The notes beneath the pieces were generated by a model. It did not search any database and was not told the DNA's origin. It was given only the letters and a program-made list of their open reading frames with translations. A DNA stretch of 36,729 nt from Bacteroidota bacterium (GTDB taxonomy: Bacteria; Bacteroidota; Bacteroidia; 2-12-FULL-35-15), in assembly GCA_021323165.1 (NCBI GenBank), contig JAJTCJ010000044.1:1-36729 (forward strand), in the 5' to 3' direction. Shown in pieces: positions 7,305 through 16,200 of this stretch; the stretch's first letter is position 1, and each line of letters opens with the position of its first letter. The translations under genes and the position numbers were made by a program.

Positions 7305-9377
7305 TTATTCACTATTCCTCTTCTTCTTCTTCAGTTTTTGGCTTAGGCTGATCCGTTTTAGGAAGATCTTTCGGAGCATTGTACGTCTGTTCTTCTGCAT
7401 CAAAGCTTCAAATTCTTCTTTTGGCTTACCTTTAGTTGTTTTGTTGATATAAGCTTCAGACAAAGTGTACATAAGTTTACCTTCAGAATCTTTAACCTCA
7501 AGCGGAGCTTTTTCACCATAACCTTTAGCTTTCAAACGTGCAGGATTAATTCCTTTAGATATAAGGTAATCAACACAAGACTTAGCACGCGCTTCAGATA
7601 ATTTCTGGTTAGCAACATCAGAACCACGGAAATCGGTATGTGAACTTAACTCGATTACGAAAGTTGGATTATCCAATAATGTCTGGTATAAGAAATCCAA
7701 TGAATCTTTGGATTCAGGACGAAGATCAGCTTTACCCAAATCGTACAACACATCCGGGAAACGGATAAAACGTTCGATAGGAACAAGACAGAAATCGTGT
7801 TTGAAGGTTTTAGCTTCTTCAACACCTACAGTAGTTTCTTTGGCTTTATCCGAGCTGCTTAAGAACCCTTGTGGAGCCTGTGCAGTTTTAACATCATTAG
7901 AAACACTTGCAGTGATTATATATGATGTGTTTGGGTTTACGTAACGAGCTGTACCATTCTCAGCAAATTTGTAATGACCGGCAGCATCAGTTTTTGTTTC
8001 AACTGAAGAACCATCAGAACCTACTAATTTAACGGTTACCCCAGGAATTGTTTCTTTAAATTTACAATCTGTGATATCTCCTTCAATTGTAAACAACAAT
8101 GGAGGTAAAACAAACTGGTAAAGATCATCTGCACCTTTAGTTCCTTCGCGGTTTGAAGAAAGAATACCTCTTTCTTTTTTACCTTCGAAAACAATACCGA
8201 AATCATCACCGGCAGAGTTTATTGGAAATTTCATATTGGTAACGTTTGCCCATTGGTCTTCGCCTTTTTTCTCAGCTCTGAAAATATCAAGACCGCCCAT
8301 TCCTAAATGACCATTTGAAGAGAAGTATAAAGTACCATCTTCATGGATAAAAGGAAAAACATCATTACCGGCAGTATTGATACCAGGACCTAAATTAACA
8401 GGAGTACCCCATTTAGCACCTTTTTTATCATACTTAGAATACCAGATATCATTTTCACCTTGTCCACCAGGCATATTTGAAGCGAAGAACAAAGTCAAAC
8501 CATCAGCAGAAAGAGAAGGTGCTGCATATTTTAATGAATCTACGCAAAAAGCAATTTTAGTAGGTTCTCCCCAGGTATTTCCTTTTTTAGGAGCAGACCA
8601 CAACTGGTTGAACATTTCTTTATTCTTAGCAACAAGACAACGTGTAAAAACCATCAAATCACCTTTTTTAGTCATTGCAGAAAGGCCTTCATTGTCTTTT
8701 GTGTTAACTGGTGCAGGAAGTGCTGTAGGAGTAGCCCATTTACCGTTCTTATCCATTACTGTTTCAAAAATATCACTGAATAGTTCACCTAAAGTAGGGT
8801 CAATGTCGCTACCTGCAACTCCCGGACGCATAGATGTAAAATAGATTCTGTTATATTTTTTATCAGCAAACATTGGACAAAAATCAGGGTCTTTTGTATT
8901 GATCTGAGCCATGTTATCTACTTTATAACGAGTAGGTGCATCTTTCCATTTTTGAGCAAGCTCGCAGGCTTTAGCACCATCTTCACCACGCGGATCAGAA
9001 GGCATTTGTTTTTTGTAGTTATTATATTCGATCAAGGCTTCGTTATATTTTTCCTGAGCTTTTTTAGCATCAGCAAGATATAATGTTGCTTTCGGATCAG
9101 GATAGTTAGCCTTGATAGCCTTAATATACCAGGCTTCCGCTTGTTTATTATCATTGATCATTCTGTAACACTCAGCAGTCATAAAAATATTACGAGCTTT
9201 CTCATCCTTCTTTTTGATCTTTGTGTAAGCCTTCTTGTAAAGCTCAATAGCATTAAAATACTCTCTGTTATCGAATGCTTTATCAGCATCTTTAGAGAAA
9301 TTCTTTTGGGCTACAGCAGTTGTTGAGAAGAATAGGAGAATTGCTAATCCCGCAGTTAATTTTGTAAATATCTTCAT
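7305..9377 (-). CDS. PorE-like outer-membrane protein: TPR, beta-propeller, CNA_B-like, OmpA (C-terminal frameshift)
   Basis: Domains in order: signal peptide (about 1-23, ending TTAVAQ); TPR-like helices (about 30-145, AFDNREYFNAIELYKKAY and onward); PD40/WD40-like propeller blades (about 165-430, FTSMRPGVAGSDIDP, APSLSADGLTLFFASNMPGG, YFSSNGHLGMGGLDIFRA); a carboxypeptidase-regulatory/CNA_B-like domain (about 435-540); and an OmpA peptidoglycan-binding domain (about 555-660, FVIELSSHTDFRGSD, LSEARAKSCVDYLISKGI). This order matches PorE of the T9SS and its many Bacteroidota relatives, periplasmic proteins tied to the cell wall. The last 25 residues are anomalously basic, while the -1 frame encodes an acidic tail (NAPKDLPKTDQPKP then TEEEEEE) that ends at 7312, so a one-base shift is likely after QKNRRT. 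Confidence 0.88.
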   Translation of the reverse strand: MKIFTKLTAGLAILLFFSTTAVAQKNFSKDADKAFDNREYFNAIELYKKAYTKIKKKDEKARNIFMTAECYRMINDNKQAEAWYIKAIKANYPDPKATLYLADAKKAQEKYNEALIEYNNYKKQMPSDPRGEDGAKACELAQKWKDAPTRYKVDNMAQINTKDPDFCPMFADKKYNRIYFTSMRPGVAGSDIDPTLGELFSDIFETVMDKNGKWATPTALPAPVNTKDNEGLSAMTKKGDLMVFTRCLVAKNKEMFNQLWSAPKKGNTWGEPTKIAFCVDSLKYAAPSLSADGLTLFFASNMPGGQGENDIWYSKYDKKGAKWGTPVNLGPGINTAGNDVFPFIHEDGTLYFSSNGHLGMGGLDIFRAEKKGEDQWANVTNMKFPINSAGDDFGIVFEGKKERGILSSNREGTKGADDLYQFVLPPLLFTIEGDITDCKFKETIPGVTVKLVGSDGSSVETKTDAAGHYKFAENGTARYVNPNTSYIITASVSNDVKTAQAPQGFLSSSDKAKETTVGVEEAKTFKHDFCLVPIERFIRFPDVLYDLGKADLRPESKDSLDFLYQTLLDNPTFVIELSSHTDFRGSDVANQKLSEARAKSCVDYLISKGINPARLKAKGYGEKAPLEVKDSEGKLMYTLSEAYINKTTKGKPKEEFEALMQKNRRTMLRKIFLKRISLSQKLKKKKRNSE

Positions 9378-9442
9378 ATCTGTGTTTAGGTTTAACTAGA
9401 ATTAATGGGTGCTAAAATAAAGAAATATTTGAAACAAAAAAA

Positions 9443-9471
9443 TCTTTATGATTTTTTCTTTATGATTTTTT
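9443..9471. repeat. 14-bp tandem duplication upstream of the OmpA-family gene
   Basis: TCTTTATGATTTTT occurs twice head to tail about 65 bases before the gene start. The rest of the 174-bp gap (9378-9551) holds only AT-rich DNA and the terminator of the glutamine synthetase gene. Confidence 0.6.
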
Positions 9472-9504
9472 ATTAGTCAAATTAGAAAGGGCTTAAGAAG
9501 TAAA

Positions 9505-9534
9505 AACCCCCGAAAAATATAGATTTCGGGGGTT
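9505..9534 (-). terminator. Terminator of the glutamine synthetase gene
   Basis: AACCCCCGAAA pairs with TTTCGGGGGTT around an eight-base loop, 18 bases past the stop at 9552 on the minus strand, followed by TTTTTAC. Confidence 0.85.
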
Positions 9535-9551
9535 AATGCTTGATATTTAGT

Positions 9552-11741
9552 TTATTTGGTAAATAACAACTCTCTGTACTTAGGCAGAGGCCAGTTTTCG
9601 TCATCCACCAAAAGCTCAAGCTTATCAACGTTATAACGGATCTCATCAAAATAAGCTTTAACTTTATCACAATACTCAACAGCCTGTTTTTTAACATCAG
9701 TAAGTGCATTGGCTTTTTTACGGGCCTCAGTCATTTCATCCACTTTTGTTTTTATGATATTGATGTGATCAGAAATCGCCATGATCATATCAAGCTGTAT
9801 TTGAGCCGCTTTTTTAAAGTCGCCACCTGAAAAGATTTCTTTAAGCCCTTTTACATTTTCAACAAGAGAACCCTGATATCTAATTGCAGTGGGAATTATG
9901 TGATTCAAAACAAGATCTCCCATAACGCGTGATTCGATCTGGATCTTCTTCGTATATGTTTCAAGATAGATGTCATAACGTGCATGCTGCTCGCGCTCAG
10001 TCATGATATTATTTCTCATGAACAGATCCATTGTTTGTTTCGAAACAAATGCACCCAAAGCCAATGGCGTAGTTTTGATGTTTGAAAGTCCGCGCTTACC
10101 AGCTTCCTTCACCCACTCTTCACCGTAGCCATTTCCTTCGAAACGGATCTTTTTTGATTCAATGATATAATCTCTTAACACCTGGAAGATCGCTTCGTCC
10201 TTATCAACATTTTTTGAGGTAAGTGAATCAACATCCTTTTTGAATTTTATCAATTGATCAGCCATGATAGCATTCAAAACAGTCATTGGACCGGCACAAT
10301 TCTGTGAAGAACCAACAGCGCGGAATTCAAATTTATTTCCAGTGAATGCGAATGGAGATGTTCGGTTACGGTCTGTGTTATCAAGAAGAATATCCGGAAT
10401 CTTACCTACACCAAGTTTCAGTGCGGTTTTTTCATCAGGACTCATTTTACCTGATTTCACTTTTGCTTCCAAGTCATCTAAGACATTGGAAAGCTGAGTC
10501 CCAAGAAATACAGACATGATAGCAGGAGGAGCTTCATTTGCACCAAGTCGGTGATCATTGTTTGCTCCTGCGATAGATGCTCTTAACAGATCAGCATTAT
10601 CATGAACAGCCTTTACAGTATTAATAAAGAAAGTAAGAAACTGAAGATTTGTTTTAGGAGTTTTTCCCGGGCTTAATAAATTTTTCCCTGTATTCGTACT
10701 CATACTCCAGTTGTTGTGCTTACCGCTACCGTTTACACCTGCAAATGGTTTTTCATGAAGCAAAACGCGGAAGTTATGTCTACGTCCAACTTTTTCCATA
10801 ACATCCATTAATAACTGGTTATGATCCACAGCAAGATTACATTCTTCAAAAACAGGAGCACATTCAAATTGGTTTGGAGCAACTTCGTTATGGCGAGTTT
10901 TGATAGGAATCCCTAATTTCAGTGATTCGATCTCAAAATCACGCATAAAGAAAGTTGCGCGATCAGGAATAGAGCCAAAATAATGATCTTCAAGCTGTTG
11001 CCCTTTTGCGGGTGTATGGCCAAACAACGTTCTTCCGGTCATAGCCAGATCCGGACGTGCATTGAATAATGCTTCATCAACAAGAAAATATTCCTGCTCC
11101 CACCCTAATGTCGCAGTTACTTTTGTTACATTCTTATCAAAGAACTGACAAACATCCACTGCTGCTTTATCAAGTGCATGCAATGCTTTTAACAAAGGCG
11201 TTTTAAAATCCAGCGCTTCCCCTGTATACGCAACAAAAATTGTTGGAATGCATAATGTTTTACCAATTACAAATGCCGGGGAAGTTGGATCCCAGGCAGT
11301 ATATCCTCTTGCTTCAAATGTATTTCTGATACCACCATTTGGAAATGATGATGCATCCGGCTCCTGCTGAACTAATTGTCCGCCTCCGAAACGCTCAATA
11401 GCTCTTCCGCCTTCCGTAGGTTCAAAAAAAGCATCGTGTTTTTCTGCAGTAGTGCCTGTTAAGGGCTGAAACCAGTGTGTATAATGAGTTGCCCCTTTGT
11501 AATTTGCCCATGATTTCATGCTGGCAGCCACCTGATCGGCCATCTTACGATCGATCTGAGTTCCCTGCTGCATTGCAGCCATAACGCTGTTAAAAGCTTC
11601 TTCCGATAAATATTCACGCATTGCATCAATACCGAATACGTTTTCTCCGAAAAATTCAGAAACTTTTGTACTTGGTAAAACAACATCAATAGGAGTTCTG
11701 GTCATAACCGACTCCAGGGCTTTAAATCTGTGAAATGCCAT
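9552..11741 (-). CDS. glnN: Glutamine synthetase type III
   Basis: The enzyme makes glutamine from glutamate, ammonia and ATP. The 729-residue length is characteristic of the type III (GSIII, GlnN) family and excludes the shorter type I and II forms. Family segments include TGTTAEKHDAFFEP, FGGGQLVQQEPDASSFPNGG, TLGWEQEYFLVDEALFNARP (metal-binding glutamates), RHNEVAPNQFECAPVFEE, and the ATP/ammonia site region FAGVNGSGKHNNWSM. The C-terminal helical extension (VKKQAVEYCDKVKAYFDE) is also typical. It is flanked by a terminator downstream and a 186-bp gap upstream, so it looks monocistronic. No PII or nitrogen regulator is nearby. Confidence 0.96.
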   Translation of the reverse strand: MAFHRFKALESVMTRTPIDVVLPSTKVSEFFGENVFGIDAMREYLSEEAFNSVMAAMQQGTQIDRKMADQVAASMKSWANYKGATHYTHWFQPLTGTTAEKHDAFFEPTEGGRAIERFGGGQLVQQEPDASSFPNGGIRNTFEARGYTAWDPTSPAFVIGKTLCIPTIFVAYTGEALDFKTPLLKALHALDKAAVDVCQFFDKNVTKVTATLGWEQEYFLVDEALFNARPDLAMTGRTLFGHTPAKGQQLEDHYFGSIPDRATFFMRDFEIESLKLGIPIKTRHNEVAPNQFECAPVFEECNLAVDHNQLLMDVMEKVGRRHNFRVLLHEKPFAGVNGSGKHNNWSMSTNTGKNLLSPGKTPKTNLQFLTFFINTVKAVHDNADLLRASIAGANNDHRLGANEAPPAIMSVFLGTQLSNVLDDLEAKVKSGKMSPDEKTALKLGVGKIPDILLDNTDRNRTSPFAFTGNKFEFRAVGSSQNCAGPMTVLNAIMADQLIKFKKDVDSLTSKNVDKDEAIFQVLRDYIIESKKIRFEGNGYGEEWVKEAGKRGLSNIKTTPLALGAFVSKQTMDLFMRNNIMTEREQHARYDIYLETYTKKIQIESRVMGDLVLNHIIPTAIRYQGSLVENVKGLKEIFSGGDFKKAAQIQLDMIMAISDHINIIKTKVDEMTEARKKANALTDVKKQAVEYCDKVKAYFDEIRYNVDKLELLVDDENWPLPKYRELLFTK

Positions 11742-11927
11742 TAGTGATTAGTTTTTATTAACACCCCCATAAAAAACAATTAATTGATAGTTATTTAATC
11801 AAAAAAGGCGGAGTGTAAAGAAAATAAAAATTTAAAAAAGATATCAATTTAAGAGGAAGGGGGAAAAAGAAGGGGATTTTTATTGAACCAGAATTACTAA
11901 TAACTATTAACTATTTTCCAATAACTT

Positions 11928-12452
11928 TTATTCAATTCCATAAGCTAACCGGTCTTTTATAATACGGGCAGGACTAGTATAAGCATGAGGAGTACCTTTA
12001 CTTTTATCCATAATATGAATCACCTTCCAGTCGTGAAATTTTAAATAATCAGAAACCAGGGCACGATGACAGCTCCACCACAGGGCTTCCGAACACATAT
12101 ATGCGGTTGGAACTTTATTGGCGATCTTTTCCAGCTGTTTAATGGCATCACGAAATTGTTTGGTTTCCATATAATCTGCATAGCCACGAAAAGCAGCTAT
12201 TTTCCATGCTGTATTCTTAGAATCAGGAAGAGGCTTTCTTCTGCCACCCAGTTCCTGAAGGTGGGTATATTTAATACCGTTTTGAGCAAGCGCTTGTTCC
12301 AAATAATCCTTATTGAAATGTGAAAAAAGACGAGAACCGGGATAATTCCTTATATCCACCAGGTGTTTGATACCAAACACTTTCAACAAATCCACAAACT
12401 CCTCTAAAGTGCGCGTAGAATGACCGATAGTATATATTTTGCTTTTCTCCAT
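11928..12452 (-). CDS. DUF488 family protein
   Basis: The product opens KIYTIGHSTRTLEEFVDLLK and carries the family's VDIRNYPGSR, GGRR and CSEALWWSCHR (C-x-E...CHR) segments and ends in the usual basic IKDRLAYGIE. Biochemical function is unknown. The conserved Cys/His/Arg set suggests a catalytic or nucleic-acid-related site, but this is not shown. I chose the ATG at 12452 (M of MEKSKIY). Upstream in-frame ATGs at 12461 and 12503 exist, but the longer one would place its first codons inside the terminator hairpin of the preceding giant gene. The 174-residue length fits the family. Confidence 0.88.
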   Translation of the reverse strand: MEKSKIYTIGHSTRTLEEFVDLLKVFGIKHLVDIRNYPGSRLFSHFNKDYLEQALAQNGIKYTHLQELGGRRKPLPDSKNTAWKIAAFRGYADYMETKQFRDAIKQLEKIANKVPTAYMCSEALWWSCHRALVSDYLKFHDWKVIHIMDKSKGTPHAYTSPARIIKDRLAYGIE

Positions 12453-12473
12453 GATTACCATGGATACAAAAAA

Positions 12474-12500
12474 AATGCGCCAGTATTTAACTGGCGCATT
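12474..12500 (-). terminator. Terminator of the 2071-residue surface protein gene
   Basis: AATGCGCCAG pairs with CTGGCGCATT around a seven-base loop, followed by eight T on the minus strand and lying 22 bases past the stop at 12522. Confidence 0.9.
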
Positions 12501-12521
12501 CATATTTCAATCTAAAAAATC

Positions 12522-13286
12522 TTATTTACTTAAGAGCTGAATAAAACCTTTATAAAGGTGTTCTTTCCCATCCTGCGCTTTTACAGTAATTATATAATAA
12601 TAGGTTCCATCAACTACAACCACACCGCTTGGTGTTCTTCCATCCCATCCTTCATTAATCTGATTCCAGTCGTATAACTTCAATCCCCAACGGTCAAAGA
12701 TCTCTCCTTTAAGGTTTTCAACTCCCGTTGAATACACTTTGAAAATATCATTGTTATTATCTCCGTTTGGAGTAAACACATTCGGAATAACAATAGTGAA
12801 ATCATCATAAACTACTATTGTTGCTGTGGCAGTATCAGGACATGCATTATTATTCGATGCAATTAAAGTAACATTATATGTTCCCGGTGTAGTATAAATA
12901 TATGACGGATTAGTTGCAGCCACTAAAGCAGACCCATCCCCGAAATTCCAAACATAAGTATTAGAAAGTGAACTTGAGTTTGTAAAATCAACAGGCAATG
13001 GGCTTGTTCCCGACATAGGGTTTGCACTAAAGGAAGCTGCAGGTGCAGGAGCAGCCACTACAAGAACTGAATCAACTGAACTACAACCTGTAGTAGTGTT
13101 TGTTACAGTTACTGTATAAGAACCCGCAGCATCAACGGTAGGTGTAATTGAATTAGTTCCTGCTACAATATTACCATTTATTGTTGTCCAGTTATAAGTA
13201 ATGTTTATTCCTGTTGAAGAAGCTGAACCGTCTAAGATCGCTGCTATAATACCACAACCAATTGGTTGAGGAGGTCCGGCATCTGC
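12522..13286 (-). repeat. C-terminal block shared with the 2537-residue protein (copy 1)
   Basis: Residues 1818-2071 align without gaps, except at the last residue or two, with residues 2285-2537 of the neighbouring giant protein. By eye the first half is about nine-tenths identical; the CHU_C half is less so. Confidence 0.85.
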
Positions 13287-16200
13287 GGTAGGTAAAGAGT
13301 TAATAGAAATGATCACTGGAGTTGCAGGGCTTGTACAACCTCCAACTGTTTCTGTTACATAGAAAGTATCTGTTACCGTATTAGTTGGTGTATAAGTGGC
13401 ATTGCTTGAAAGCAGAAGAGTTAAGGCTGCATCATCATACCAGTTAAAAGTTCCACCAGTTCCTGAAGCTGTTACCGAAGAGATAACCGCACCCTGACAA
13501 TAAGCTGCACCTGAGGCTGTTGGAGCGGCAGGAGTGCTAGGTGTCGTTAACACGAATGGGCCTGCATTAGTTGAAGTACAACCTGCTAAACTCACAACGA
13601 TATTACTGTAAGTACCTGAAGACAGACCTGTTATAACAATATTACCTGAAGCATCTGTTGTCATTAAGGTAGGTCCGACAACTGTTACACCATCTAAATA
13701 ACCTAAGTTATAACTTGTGGATGCTGATAACCCTGACAGTGTTAATGTTCCATCTAAACCTCCGCAAGTAGTAGGATTTGAAGGCGTTATAGTGAACACT
13801 GGAGCCGATGGATCAGTTAAAATATATGGGCCCGCATCTGTTCCATTGCATCCTACCAGATTTACAATAAGATTGCTGTAAATACCCTGAGACAAACCTG
13901 AGATAACAATATTACCTGTTGCGTCCGATGTCATATTAACAGGACCTGTTACAGTAGATCCGTTAGTATATGTAACGCTGTAACTAGTAGTAGCGATTAA
14001 ACCGGATAAAGTTATTGAACCATCTGTACCGCTACATGTTGTAGGGTTTGAGGATGTAACTGTATATGTTGGGACACTAGGGTCACTTAAAGTAAAAGGA
14101 CCGGTAACTGTTGTGTTGCAGGAACCTGTAGCGACAATAACGTTATTATAAGAGCCCTGGGATAAGCCACTAATAGTAATATTTCCAGAACCGTCAGATG
14201 TCATTGAAACAGGGCCAACAGTTGTTCCGTTTGAATAAGTCACATCGTAAGATGTGTTAGCAACCAACCCTGAGAGTGTTAATGATCCGTCAGTTCCACC
14301 GCATGTAGTCGGGTCACTTGAAGTAACAGAAAATGAAGGTGCGGCAGGACTGGTTAAAACAAAAGGCCCGGCATTGGTTGAAGAACATCCTAATAAACTC
14401 ACTATCATATCTATATAATTGCCTGCAGACAACCCATTAATTATAATATTTCCAGAGGCATCGCTGACCATTGCGTTTGGACCAAAAGTAGGCCCGTTGG
14501 TATAAGTAATATCATAGCTTGTATTAGCTGTTAATCCGGACAATGTTATTGAGCCATTGGCTCCACCGCATGTTGTTGGATTTGAAGCAGTAACGGTGAA
14601 AGTTGGCGAACCTGGATCACTTAAAACAAACGTTCCCGGGTCTGTTGTAGTACAACCGTTCAAATTAACAGTGATGACAGAATAAGAACCCGCTAACACG
14701 TTGATTATAATATTACCTGAGCCATCTGAATTCATACTAGTAGGACCAGCAACACCAGATGCATCTGTGTATGTCACATCATAAGCAGTAGAGGTATTTA
14801 AACCTGACAAAGTAAGAGTACCTGTTCCACCACATGTTGTGGGATTAGCAGCTGTTACAGTAAATACAGGAGGTGCAGGATCATTTAATGTATAAGTAGC
14901 TACATCTGTGTAATTACAACCTGTTAAAGAAGTAGTAATATTACTATAAGTTCCCTGGGTAAGTGAACTAATTACTATAGTTCCTGTTCCTGTTGAAGTC
15001 ATTGAAACCGGCCCCACGACACCCGATGCGTTTGTATATGTAATATCGTAAGCTGTAGCTGGATTTAAACCTGATAATGTAATTGTTCCTTGTGATCCTC
15101 CACATGTAGTCGGATTAGTTGATGTTACAGTAAATGCCGGTATTGGATCAACAGTTACTACAATAGTAAATGTATTTCCGGTACATGAGCCAGCTACAGG
15201 TGTTACTGTGTAAGTAGCTGTTGCGGCAACAGTAGATCCGTTAGTTAGTGTTTGACTTATTGCTGCTTGTCCTGTGGCCTGAGCACTTCCACCTGTAATA
15301 GCGCCTACTGGTGAACTTACCGGGGTATTCCAGGTGAACACAGTACCTGCTGGAACTCCCGTAGGTGCTATATTAAATGCAGTACCACTGCAAATCACTG
15401 AGGTTTGATTTACTATTATTGGTTTCGGATTTACAGTTACGACATAATTCACCGGAGTTCCCTGACAAAAAGTAGGAGCTGGTCCTACTGGAGTAATCAC
15501 GTATGTCACACTTCCTGAATTAACAGTTGTGTTTGATAATACATCCCCGATAGAAGTAATTCCGGTCGCGGATGGAGTAAGACCTGTAACTGTTCCGCTG
15601 GTTACAGATGCAGTATAATTAAAAGTTGAGCTTGCAACACTTGATGTTAAGTTAATACTTGTATTATCACCTGAACAAATTGCTTTTGATAATGGATTAT
15701 TTGTAACAGCCGGTATTGGGTTGATCGTTACAGAGGCGCTTCCGCTGGAAGTACCGGTACAATTCACATCGTTTACAGCAACAACAGTGTATGTTCCTGA
15801 AGTTGTGGCTGCAATAATATAAGGAGAAGAATTAATTCCTGTAACGGCAGGCTGATTAATACCTCCTATAGCATAAGTTAAGTTCCACGGACCTGTTCCA
15901 GTTAAGGCAACTGATACGTTCACTGCATTTCCGGCACATGCATTTCCACCACCGGTAACAGTTGCAGTTGGAAGAGTTAAGATTGTTACAGAAGCAGCTC
16001 CACTTCCTGACCCTGTACATGAAGCATCTGCAATGGACACGATCGTGTAAGTTCCTGCTGACGGATTTGTTATCGAATATGTAGAAGAAGGGAAACCAGT
16101 GGAGACTGTAACAGCCGGTTGTGTTACACCATTAATAGCATATGTTAATGTATATGGAGAAACCGTACCATTAGCTAAAGTAAACACGACATTAGGAGCA

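Noticed and set aside
7305-7395. Programmed -1 frameshift at the OmpA-gene C-terminus
   Set aside because: No X-XXY-YYZ slippery heptamer in the right frame was found; a simple indel is more likely.
8377-8844. 155-codon plus-strand frame inside the OmpA-family gene
   Set aside because: Antisense shadow of the beta-propeller region; no domain or promoter evidence.
12453-12503. Longer start for the DUF488 gene at 12503
   Set aside because: The extra codons lie over the terminator hairpin of the upstream giant gene and do not resemble the family N-terminus.
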